DNA of 64,000 bases from Astragalus membranaceus (lineage: Eukaryota; Streptophyta; Magnoliopsida; Fabales; Fabaceae), in assembly GCA_039519185.1 (NCBI GenBank), contig CM076847.1, forward strand, positions 66,105,521 through 66,169,520, in the 5' to 3' direction. The position numbers and the translations under genes are program-made. The first letter of the stretch is position 1. Each line of letters begins with the position of its first letter. The notes under the pieces were generated by a model. That model made no database searches. It saw only the letters and a list, made by a program, of their open reading frames with translations, and was not told the DNA's origin. Positions 45,601-56,200 of this stretch are shown here, in pieces.

Positions 45601-46855
45601 CTTTCACCTTTCATGCTTTTGAACTTGGGTAAAATGTCTGACATCCATCCCATTCATATACCACATCCAATTCATACCACCAATTCCAAAAACCCATGAC
45701 CCAAACTCAGTCACCTTTCACAACCCCACTAGAAGCATATCATTTGAAATACCATTCCAAAGTGGGGCAATCCCGTCACCGTTCACTCCACCTAAGGTCG
45801 GGGAAATTCGCCTTACACTCATCTCATCCCCTCGTCATATTCACATCCTTGAGACCACACCGGGGCAATTTCTCAACCCACCATGCTAAATACAGCCTTT
45901 TGCAAACTTGAGTCGGGGCAACCCTGCTCTCGTCAAGATTGGGGCAACACCAAACGCCGTGGGTTGAGACGGAATCTCTTGTTTGCCACCCTTCATTCCA
46001 AAGTCATGGTATTCCCAATTCATTATTGCCTCTACACCCCTAGCTGTTGTCATCACTAGACAGAGGCAAATTATCCACTCACCATCATCAACTCTAAATT
46101 GGGGCAGTACCACATTTCTTGAGTTGGGGAGGACCTACCTTTCATGGCTTTGGCAAAAACCTACCATTCGTCCCCTCACTTGTCATTTATCCCTTCATTT
46201 GTCATACCCTAAATCTAGAGCCAAGTTAACTGACTCATTCATCTATACTTTCATTACTATACGTGTTTGCTAAACAAAGCTTCAAAGAGAGAGAACACAA
46301 GTTAATAACGTGATCATCATGGGACACCATCATAGGACAGCAAAGTAAGTGAGTCTGCAAATATAGCCAATTACTTTTTCACATCAGTGTCCGTGAATAA
46401 CAACTTTGAGATTGCATGTCTGAGTTCAATGAATGATTATTTCAAAAGATTCACTTCTTTTCCTCTCGCATCAAAAGTCTCATTTCTCATCATTACAAAA
46501 AAGAAAAAAAATCTTTCTGCATCATCAACCAAATCATAGCATAAATCATTCCACCATGCAATCATGCATCCACCATAGCATTTGCATCAAAGTATTACAT
46601 TCGCATCATATTCACATTCGCATTGCATGCATCGAGAAAAGAAGCAAAATGAATGAGAAAAAGCAAAAAGAAAAATTCAACATCACACCAAAAATTAATC
46701 ACTACAGTCACATTCACATCTCACACACCGTTTGTCAACTTTCCCATTCCGTCATTTACAACACCCATTGTCTGCCCCATTTCATTCATCATCAGATACC
46801 AATAATTGCACATTCATCACATTACATGCATAACATTTTTTGCTTCGATAGGTAT
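42627..46855 (+). mobile_element. LARD internal region B, continued
   Basis: Non-coding sequence resuming after the minus-strand LARD (target copy acatt at 42627-42631). It is the reverse counterpart of about 31000-35150 of the nested element: CATTCA/CATGCAT low-complexity text to about 44600, then A-rich stretches, then CCAAGTGGGGCA and TTGCCCC words (45580-46130). No protein motif. It ends at 46855 where the E1 LTR begins. Confidence 0.75.
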
Positions 46856-46943
46856 TGTAACAGCCCAGGTCCAACGCATTGGCCACCCCGGCACTATTAC
46901 CTCACGATCTTCTCTACCCCTCTTGTAGAATTTTTGCCTTCCG

Positions 46944-47004
46944 TGGGAATCGAACCTTGCACCTGAGGCATAAGTGCAAGTTAAACACACCTCCCACTAC
47001 CAAT
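46944..47004 (-). other. tRNA-like A-box/B-box sequence inside the E1 LTR
   Basis: The minus strand reads ATTGGTAGTGGGAGG (46990-47004), about 35 nt later CAGGTGCAAGGTTCGATTCC (to 46945), then CACGG. GGTTCGATTCC is a perfect pol III B-box/T-loop consensus, and TGGTAGTGGG is close to an A box. No complete cloverleaf or acceptor stem is evident, so this is a tRNA-derived or look-alike segment, not a tRNA gene. Confidence 0.4.
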
Positions 47005-47160
47005 GGGGATTATGTGGGAGATAGGACCATGTTGCCTCTTTGATCTTGTTAATGTTGTTTTAGTGATGTTTGAATATAGTATGATGATTTTCGAATTGAT
47101 GTTTGGGTGAATGATCATGGTGAAAATTGGTGTTTGGTATTTGGTGCAATTTTGGTGTTG

Positions 47161-49075
47161 TCTTGGTTGCTGAAAAAGGTGCCCTGTTGCTGGGCGCCAT
47201 GTCCTGTGCGTGGCTGTGTTGTGTTTGTTTCCTGCTGGAGGCACCCTGTTGCTGGGCGCCAAGCCAGTGTTGCTAATGTTGCTGATTTTGGCGCCCTAGG
47301 CGCCCAGTGATGTTGCCTTGGTTGCTGGAGTTGGCGCCCTAGGCGCCCAGTGCTGTGTTGCGTAATTCTGTGTTGCTGTGAAGGGCGCCCTAGGCGCCCA
47401 GTGGTGTCCAAGGTTGTTTCTGGGTGTTGCTGTGTCGTGCCAGAATTTTCTTGTGTTGCTGTCTCAGGCGCCCTGTTGCTGGGCGCCAAGCCTGATGTTG
47501 CTGTTGCTGTCTCAGGCGCCCTGTTGCTGGGCGCCAAGCCTGATGTTGCTGTTGCTGTCTCAGGCGCCCTGCTGCTGGGCACCAAGTCTGTTCCTGATGT
47601 TGTGGTGCTAGGCGCCTTGCCCCTGGGCGCCATTTCCTGTATTGTTGCTAGGCGCCCTGTAGCTGGGCGCCAAGTCTAATTCTGCTGCTGTGGTGTTAGG
47701 TGCCCTGTTGCTGGGCGCCAAGTCTGTTGTGTTGCCCGTTGTGCCAGGCGCCCTGTTGCTGGGCGCCAGCTTCTGTTTTGTTGCTATCTCACTAGGCGCC
47801 TTGTTGCTGGGCGCCAGTTTCGGCTGTGTTACTGCCTGTCTTGGCGCCCTGCTGCTGGGCGCCAGTTTCTGTCTTGTTGCTGTTTTCCAAAATTGGTGTT
47901 GCTGTCACAGTGAACAATGTTTGCTGTTTTTCTAAAAATTGGTGTTGCTGTCACAGTGAACAATGTTTGCTGTTTTTCTGAAAATTGGTGTTGCTGTCAC
48001 AGTGACTAAATGTTGCTGTTTTTCCAAAATTGGTGTTGCTGTCACAGTGAACAATGTTTGCTATTTTTTTGAAAATTGCTGTTGCTGTCACAGTGACTAA
48101 ATGTTGCTGTTTTTCTGAAAATTGGTGTTGCTGTCACAGTGAACAATGTTTGCTGTTTTTCTGAAAATTGGTGTTGCTGTCACAGTGACTAAATGTTGCT
48201 GTTTTTCCAAAAATGGTGTTGCTGGGCGCCAAGTCTGTTGTGTTGCCTGTTGTGCCAGGCGCCCTGTTGCTGGGCGTCAGCTTCTGTTTTGTTACTGTGG
48301 TGTTGTCTTGGTTGCTGAAAAAGGCCCCCTGTTGCTGGGCGCCATGTCGTGTGCGTGGCTGTGTTGTGTTTGTTTCCTGCTGGAGGCGCCCTGTTGCTGG
48401 GCGCCAAGCCAGTGTTGCTTATGTTGCTGATTTTGGCGCCCTAGGCGCCCAGTCATGATGTCCAGTTGTTGTTGTTGCTGGAAGGGGCTCCCTAGGCGCC
48501 CAGTGATGCTGCCTTGGTTGCTGGCGTTGGCGCCCTAGGCGCCCAGTGCTGTGTTGCGTAATTATGTGTTGCTGTGAAGGGCGCCCTAGGCGCCCAGTGG
48601 TGTCCAGGGTTGTTTCTGGGTGCTGCTGTGTCGTGCCAGAATTTTCTTGTGTTGCTGTCTCAGGCACCCTGTTGCTGGGCGCCAAGCCTGATGTTGCTGT
48701 CTCAGGCGCCCTGCTGCTGGGCGCCAAGTCTTTTCCTGATGTTGTGGTGCTAGGCGCCCTGCCCCTGGGCGCCATTTCCTGTATTGTTGCTAGGCACCCT
48801 GTTGCTGGGCGCCAAGTCTAATTCTGCTGTTGTGGTGTTAGGCGCCCTGTTGCTGGGCGCCAAGTCTGTTGTGTTGCCTGTTGTGCCAGGCGCCCTATTG
48901 CTGGGCGCCAGCTTCTGTTTTGTTGCTGTCTCACTAGGCACCCTGTTGCTGGGCGCCAGTTTCTGCCGGATGTTGTTGCCTCTTGGCGCCCTGTTGCTGG
49001 GCGCCAGTTTCTGCTGTGTTGCTGCCTGTCTTGGCGCCCTGCTGCTGGGCGCCAGTTTGTCTTGTTGCTGTTTTC
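47161..49075 (+). repeat. GGCGCC...GGGCGCC array with 1145-bp tandem duplication
   Basis: More than twenty units of GGCGCCCTGTTGCTGGGCG plus CC or GGCGCCCTAGGCGCC, spaced by TGTTGCTGT-rich linkers. The sequence from TCTTGGTTGCTGAAAAAGG at 47161 recurs at 48306, so the whole module (array plus 46-bp repeats) is duplicated with a period of 1145 bp. Multi-frame ORFs on both strands are artefacts of the repeat. Confidence 0.9.
47890..48220 (+). repeat. 46-bp GTTGCTGTCACAGTGA tandem repeat, first array
   Basis: About seven units of GTTGCTGTCACAGTGAACAA or GTTGCTGTCACAGTGACTAA plus a TTGCTGTTTTTC linker. The two unit types partly alternate. Confidence 0.85.
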
Positions 49076-49425
49076 CAAAATTGGTGTTGCTGTCACAGTG
49101 AACAATGTTTGCTGTTTTTCTGAAAATTGGTGTTGCTGTCACAGTGAACAATGTTTGCTGTTTTTCTTAAAATTGGTGTTGCTGTCACAGTGACTAAATG
49201 TTGCTGTTTTTCCAAAATTGGTGTTGCTGTCACAGTGAACAGTGTTTGCTGTTTTTTTGAAAATTGCTGTTGCTGTCACAGTGACTAAATGTTGCTGTTT
49301 TTCCAAAATTGGTGTTGCTGTCACAGTGAACAATGTTTGCTGTTATTCTGAAAATTGGTGTTGCTGTCACAGTGACTAAATGTTGTTGTTTTTCCAAAAA
49401 TGGTGTTGCTGTCACTGTAAGATAA
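49075..49425 (+). repeat. 46-bp GTTGCTGTCACAGTGA tandem repeat, second array
   Basis: About eight units of the same 44-46-bp sequence at the end of the second 1145-bp module. It decays into GTCACTGTAAGATAAAAG. Confidence 0.85.
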
Positions 49426-50349
49426 AAGTGCTGTTGTTGTAACAATGGTGTTGCCGTCACTATAAAATAAGCGTTGCTGTTTGTTGTAAATCTATTGGTG
49501 TTTTGGTGTCGGTGACTGTTGGTGTATCGGTGATGATGTAACAGGTGATGTGCCTATTCTATGGGCTAAGGTGATGAGTCTATGACCACTTGGTGATATT
49601 GGTGAGGTTGTGTTAATTAAATGTCGATTGCTGTTGATTGACTTTGCTGTGCTGTTCATGGTGTCGCATACATATCATATGCATTATTATTTTGGTGATA
49701 AAGGCTACGGCCGTTGGAGCTATAGGTGATGATGGTGATGCTCATATAAGTGATGTTGCCCGTATTGGCAAATTTATTGGTGATGATTGGTACCACATGC
49801 ATATACCCGTTGGTGTGGGTTGCATTTCATTCATTTACTCATGATGTTGGTGTTAATTTTGGTGATTTGTAATTTGATGTTGTTGTGAAGCGGTTGATAT
49901 AGTGTTGTAACTCTAGCATATTGCCTATCATAGGTGCTATTATAATGTTAGATATCTCACCCCTTCTGTTTGAATGTTACCCCTATGTTGGTAACATGCA
50001 GGTGATTGCGAGTGAAGGCATGTCTACCTTCGCTAGTTGAGTCAGGTGTCGTCGCTCTGATACGTAGCACTCGGGGGGATGAACGCTAGTTCTATTAGAT
50101 GTCTTTAATATTTACTTTCTGAAGTTGTATGGTGATGTTATAATTATTTAATTGAACCGTGATTTGATTCCGCTGCTTGATGACGTTATGACGTGCTAGG
50201 TGTTGCACTGTTTTAATGGTAAAACTTTATTATTGACATATGATGTTTAACGGTGTAAATGTGGAATCCCTTATGGGTGTATTGAAAACGTTTTGAAAAC
50301 GCTGATTTTTGTCAAAAAAATTCTGAGTAGAAAAGGGGTGTTACATTAG

Positions 50350-50362
50350 TGGTATCAGAGCA
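50350..50362 (+). other. E1 primer binding site (initiator tRNA-Met type)
   Basis: TGGTATCAGAGCA, four bases after the LTR end, the usual primer site of plant chromoviruses and many copia elements. Confidence 0.9.
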
Positions 50363-50464
50363 GTTTCGGTCTGTCCAGCCAAGTTGTCAGGTTATAGTGT
50401 CATTGACGATCAAGTATTGTCAATTAGTTCTAACTGTTGCTTATGATTGTAGTGATTAGTTGAG

Positions 50465-50551
50465 ATGGATAGAAGGAACGATGCTGCTATTGTTGGTGCG
50501 TTGGCTGCTATGGCTCAGGCTGTGGAGGGTCAACAGAACGCTGGTGAGAAT
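50465..50551 (+). pseudogene. E1 gag, first 29 codons
   Basis: An ATG about 100 bp after the primer site opens MDRRNDAAIVGALAAMAQAV, a typical start of Tekay-type gag. At 50552 it joins directly, out of frame, to the middle of the protease, so the gag core and zinc knuckle are deleted. Confidence 0.65.
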
Positions 50552-50750
50552 GTTGGGTCTTGTATTGTCTGCCATGAATGGAGAGATGGTTGTCGACACT
50601 CCAACTAAGGGGTCGGTAACTACCTCTCTAGTGTGCTCTCAGTGTCCCTTGTCGATCTTCGATAGAGACTTTGTTGTGGATTTTGTGTGTTTGCCGTTGA
50701 GCGGATTGGGTGTAATCTTGGGTATGAACTGGTTGGAGCATAACCATGTC
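50552..50750 (+). pseudogene. E1 protease fragment, copy A (199 bp)
   Basis: Encodes LGLVLSAMNGEMVVDTPT...FDRDFVVDFV...GVILGMNWLEHNHV, the C-terminal half of a chromovirus aspartic protease (the catalytic DSG lies upstream and is missing). It ends at the target duplication atgtc (50746-50750). A near-identical copy is at 57506-57704. Read through E2, the host frame continues at 60089 as HINC. Confidence 0.8.
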
Positions 50751-53154
50751 TGTAACACCCCGGTATTTCTAACATGTAGAGAGACCGAAGATGCACAGAT
50801 GCGGAAGTTCAGAGGACACAGTTCCTGTTTAAACATTGGACATACAAACTTTTTCCGAAATAAAAACATAATCGGAATAACATTACTTCATAAAACAGAA
50901 GTACATCGGTTCCATACCGAATGGATTACAATATCCAAGTCCAAATACCAAACAGAAACATAAGACGGTTCATATAACTCATAATCAATACAAGTTTATA
51001 TAACCAATAAGACAACAAAAGAACAAGGGATCAAATGACTAAGTCTCCGGCACCTCCAAGAGTATACCAGCTACTCGTGCACAATAGTCTTCCTTTTTCC
51101 CTGCTTCTCTGAAAAACAACAAATATGGATTGGGTGAGATAACATTATCTCAGTGAGTCCTACCGTGCCCCCTCACTGACACTCGGTTCAATTCATTAAA
51201 CCGTTACAACCAAAGTTGACATAACAATGTCTTATTTATTAATCGAAATGCCACGCACTTCGTGAAATTAATTAACACGAACCGACTGCAATCCAGTGCT
51301 AATCCCGGTAATCGTGTGTTCCATGTATTTAGTATAAACCGATTGTGAACCCAACGTCACGAATATCGGCAATACCATAGCCTTAGTTTAGCATAAACCG
51401 ATTGTGAACCCAACGTCACGAATATCGGTAACCCGTGAGTTGACCACGCCAAAACACATTCAGGGCCATAGGTAAGGGGTCATGACTACCCTCCCTAGTA
51501 TGCTACTTGTCGGGTCGTCACCCAACGTAATACGTCTGACAATACGCATCAAGTTCTCGAGAGTTAGATAATTTATATCTTTTCGATCACCAAAGGATCA
51601 ATCACATAATAATTGGATAAACAATATCCATATCGATCTATAACCCGTTTTGAGGAATTCATAAGTTAGACCTCCGGCATTATAATCATTTTCATTTGAC
51701 ATATATAAACATATATATTCAGTCAGTGTACCCACACGTATCCTAGGGTTTCGGTTTTTCACTTAAATGTGCTTTCGAAACTCTTTTCAAAAACATGAGT
51801 TGAACGAGCTCAAAATACGGTTTTTAATAAGGCAACTTCAATTTAAAAGATTGAGAAAGAGATTAGAAAAGGCTCGGGATCGAACGGAGCGACGAAATGA
51901 GAAAACGGAAGCCGGTAACAGGACCTCACGCACGACCCGTGCCCAGGGGCGCACGACCCGTGCGTGGTGCACTACTCAGAACCCATCTACCAGAAAGAAA
52001 CGCACGATCCGTGCCCAGGGGCGCACGACCCGTGCGTCCCATTCGGTTTCCAATCCTTCCAACCCGAAGCAGGCGCACGATCCGTGCCCAGGGGCGCACG
52101 ATCCGTGCGACCTGTGTCTGTTACCAGAATTTCACATTTTTCTCATTTTCGCTCTCCGTTTTCGTCCAATTCGATTTCTAATTTCAATCACCTGAAACTC
52201 AGAAAATTTCCAACCATTCCAGAATATATATAATGTGTTTCATTTCAATGATTCATTAAAATTCTCAATAAACCGTAAAATTCGTTTTGACTCAAAAATC
52301 GCTTTTCGGTTCTAAGTCTTTTGAAAACGGGATTGTTGCCTTATCGTTCGAAATCACAAGTTTTCAGAATACACAAAATGTCCCTAATCCGTGAGTAGAA
52401 CTCACCGTGATGTCGTTTTCGCTAGGAACCACGATCAAAACGTGAAACGGCCGAACACTAGAACGCACGAACGATCACCAACAGCGCTGGAACATCAGCT
52501 ATCTTGACTGAACGGCTTGGAGCAGCAACCCAATCTTTCACAATCTCCCCTAAATCGAAATGCAAGTTTGAGACTCCCCCCTCTTAACAGCAAAACTGGA
52601 CATGCAAGAGAAGTGACAGCTCAAAACTCCATTATCTTCAACCTTGGAGCTTCAAGCTTCAAAAATGGTGCATAGAGGAAGAGTGAGAATCAGCCCTTGT
52701 CCTTGGTACCATTGAACTCAGAATCAAAAATGGAGTAGGAATGGGTAAGAACCACTTACATGCAATGAGGTTTTCAGCTGGACCTTGCTCTTCTCCTTCC
52801 TCAAGCTCGCGACCCTCTCTCTCTTTTCTCTCCTAGAGTTCAGTTTCCCATTTCCTTTCTTTTAAACTTTCTGGTGGAATGGTTAAGTGGCTGAAGGTAA
52901 AGAGAGGAGGTGAGTCAGCTATATGAGGTGGAAAAAGGGGCTGAAGGTTAAGTGGTGGTAATTTTTACCAATTTGCCCTTAGTCCATCTAAGTTTTGTTT
53001 ATGAGGCTAAGACTTCATCAGTTCTATGTTTAACTCATTCGGCATTAGAATTTCTCGACTCTAACGATTTCGAATTGCGAATTATTAATTCCATCGACTA
53101 GCGATTATATAAAATTCGCTTACAATATTTATCTTAAAAATTAGGGATGTTACA
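50751..53154 (-). mobile_element. E2 3' LTR, LTR-a (2404 bp)
   Basis: The minus strand starts TGTAACATCCCTAATTTTTA at 53154 and ends AATACCGGGGTGTTACA at 50751. It contains a CATATAG TATA-like word near 52920, a doubled unit with ACCGATTGTGAACCCAACG (51335-51430), and six GCACGAYCCGTGC palindromes (51930-52109). A 142-codon frame over the palindromes is a composition artefact. Confidence 0.9.
51930..52109 (+). repeat. GCACGAYCCGTGC palindrome cluster, LTR-a
   Basis: Six copies of GCACGACCCGTGC or GCACGATCCGTGC, paired by a CCAGGGGC linker. The same cluster in LTR-b (58883-59040) has five copies: exactly one 21-bp unit is missing there. Confidence 0.9.
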
Positions 53155-53170
53155 ATCACCCCAACTTTTA
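53155..53170 (-). other. E2 polypurine tract
   Basis: The minus strand reads TTAAAAGTTGGGGTGAT directly before the LTR start, preceded by TTTGAGGACAAAATTTTT, the standard end of Tekay-type internal regions. Confidence 0.7.
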
Positions 53171-53204
53171 AAAAATTTTGTCCTCAAAATTGACAAGACG
53201 TACC

Positions 53205-56200
53205 TTACTGAAAGAGATACGGATATCGAGTACGCATGTCTTCTTCCAGTTCCCAGGTAGCCTCTTCGGCTGAAAAGCCATCCCAAACTACCTTGATAAT
53301 CGGAATTGACCTTGATCGCAGAGTCTTCACACCACGCTCCAAGATATAACTAGGATAAGGTTGGAACGACAAATTCGGTCGCAGGTCAATGGTATCAACA
53401 CTCAATGGTTGATGCAGATCGGGAACATACTTCCTCAACTGAGACACGTGGAACACATCATGGAGGTTTGATAGGGCCGGAGACAATGCGAGGCGATAAG
53501 CCACTGGCCCAATCCGCTCGATGATTTGGAAAGGTCCAACATATCGAGGACTGAGCTTCTTCGCTCGCAAGGCTCTCCCGGTGCCTATGGTTGGAGAAAC
53601 TTTCAAGAACACATGATCACCAACCTCAAACTCCAATGGTCTCCTTCGGTTGTCAGCATAGCTCTTCTGCCGACTCTGAGCAACCTTCATCTTCTCCCGA
53701 ATTAACTTGATCTTCTCAGTAGTCTCACGAACCATATCGGGTCCCAAAAACTTATCTTCACCGATCTCCCACCAACACAACGGAGTTCTACACTTCCTAC
53801 CATAAAGTGCTTCAAATGGTGCCATTCCAATGCTGGAGTGGTAACTGTTGTTGTAGGAGAATTCTACTAACGGAAGATGGTCCTCCCATTTTCTCCCACT
53901 GTCGAGTACACAAGACCGAAGCATGTCCTCAAGAGTCTGGATAGTCCTCTCCGTCTGACCATCAGTCTGAGGATGATAAGCAGTGCTAACCAGCACCCTT
54001 GTTCCCAAAGCTTCATTCAATGCTCTCCAGAACCTGGAAGTAAACTTGGGATCTCGGTCTGACACGATACTCGTTGGAACTCCATGCAGTCTGATAATGT
54101 TCTTCACATATTCATCTGCTAACTTGGAAACCTTATAAGTCGAGCGAACGGGAATAAAGTGAGCGGATTTAGTCAACTGGTCCACTACTACCCAAATAGA
54201 ATCATTGCCGGCCTGTGACCTCGGCAAACCCATAACAAAGTCCATTGAGATATCTTCCCACTTCCAAACTGGCACATCCAGCGGTTGTAACTGACCGCCC
54301 GGTCTTCGGTGTTCCGCCTTAACCTTCTGACAAGTTAAGCACCGAGAAACAAATTCTGCAACCTCGGCCTTCATCCCAGGCCACCAATACATCAACTTCA
54401 AGTCTTGGTACATCTTGGTGGATCCCGGATGTACGGAGTACTGACTCCTATGAGCCTCTTCCAATACTTGCCTTTTGATATCATCATCATCGGGAACACA
54501 AATCCTCCCATTAAAGCAAATCACGCCATCACTATCCTCAGTGAAATCTGGCGATCCCCTCTGAGACTGCAACTTCATATCAGCTTCTTGAGCTACACAG
54601 ATTTGTCCCCTTAGCACACTGGCTATCCGTATATGCCGCAGCACTACGCGATCCCTCTTTCTTACCACCTTGAGTTTCAAGTCTCTGAACGACTCCAACA
54701 AAGCCATCTCGTGAACCATTAACCTTGCCGTGTGGATAGACTTCCTGCTCAGAGCATCTGCTACCACATTGGCTTTCCCAGGGTGATATTTCAATTCGAA
54801 GTCATAGTCCTTCAAAAATTCAGTCCACCTTCTCTGTCTGTTATTCAACTCCTTTTGGTCAAATAGATATTTCAAGCTCTTGTGATCACTAAAAACCTCA
54901 AAACGAGAACCGTAAAGGTAATGTCTCCAAATTTTTAGTGCAAACACAATAGCCGCCAACTCTAAGTCATGAGTTGGGTAATTCCGTTCATGCGTCTTCA
55001 ATTGCCTAGATGCATAGGCCACAACGTGTTGATTCTGCATGAGAACACATCCTAAACCCTTCCCAGATGCGTCACTGTAAATCTGGAATCCCAATGACGG
55101 ATCTGGAAGAATTAGGATCGGAGCAGAAGTTAACTTTTCTTTCAATCCAAGGAAGCACTCTTCACAATCGGCATCCCACGTAAACGGTTGACCCTTGCGA
55201 GTCAATCGAGTAAGCGGAAGTACTATTTGCGAAAAACCTTCAATGAATCTTCTATAGTAACCAGCTAAACCCAGAAAGCTTCTGATCTCGGTCACTGACG
55301 TTGGCCGTTCCCAATTCAACACAGCTTCCACCTTGCTAGGATCCACTGCAACCCCTTCTTGGGAAATCACATGACCTAAGAATTTCACCTCGGACATCCA
55401 AAAATCACACTTTGATGGTTTAGCAAAAAGCTTCTTCTCTCGGAGTACTCCTAGGACAAAGCGGAGATGCTGAGCATGCTCCTCAACTGATTTGGAGTAA
55501 ACCAAGATATCATCAATAAAAACGACCACAAACTGATCTAGGTAAGAATGAAATACTCTATTCATATAATCCATGAATACGGCTGGAGCGTTAGTTAATC
55601 CGAAGGGCATCACCACAAACTCGTAGTGTCCGTACCTCGTACGAAAAGCAGTCTTCGGGATGTCTAAGGCTCTTACCCTGATTTGATGGTACCCTGACCT
55701 CAGATCAATTTTGGAGAAAACTTTAGCACCTCGAAGTTGGTCAAGTAGATCATCTATCCTTGGCAATGGATACTTGTTCTTGATAGTGATTTTATTCAGC
55801 TGACGGTAGTCTATGCATAACCTCATGCTTCCGTCCTTCTTCTTGACTAGCAATACCGGAGCACCCCATGGAGAAGCACTCGGTCGAATAAACTTCTTGG
55901 AAATTAATTCCTCAAGTTGGGACTTCAATTCTTTCAGTTCAAGAGGAGACATTCTATAAGGTGCTATGGATATTGGTCCTGTGCCAGGCGCCAAATCTAT
56001 AGAGAATTCTACCTCTCGTTCTGGAGGCAAAATGGAAACTTCCTCGGGAAAGACATCTAAGAATTCATTAACAACTTGAATAGACGATAAATCCAAGTCA
56101 GCTTCAGTTGATGTAGACAAAATAACAACAAAAGCTTCCGCACCTTGGGATAGGGACTGGCTGGCTGAAGCGAATGAGATAACACCATCGTCTGCAGGTA

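Larger units (their letters stand above)
46856..50345 (+). mobile_element. 5' LTR of chromovirus E1 (3490 bp)
   Basis: It starts TGTAACAGCCC and ends AGGGGTGTTACA, followed by a tRNA-Met-type primer site. It contains a tRNA-like stretch on the minus strand (46944-47004), a large GGCGCC array with a 1145-bp tandem duplication (47161-49070), two arrays of a roughly 46-bp unit with TTGCTGTCACAGTGA (47890-48220, 49075-49420) and the family block GATATCTCACCCCTTCTG (49950) to GATGAACGC (50080). The left flank ggtat (46851-46855) is not repeated after the E1 3' end. Confidence 0.8.

Noticed and set aside
46944..47004. A genuine tRNA gene
   Set aside because: A and B boxes are present, but I see no acceptor stem, no clear anticodon arm and no terminator; kept only as tRNA-like.
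47115..49151. Frames of 90-170 codons with CCWAPS / LAPSNRAP repeats
   Set aside because: Same cause: GGCGCC repeats in the E1 LTR, open on both strands.
51767..52195. 142-codon frame, also in the second LTR at 58720-59127
   Set aside because: It lies inside an LTR, spans a palindrome cluster and changes length with repeat number; no domain.
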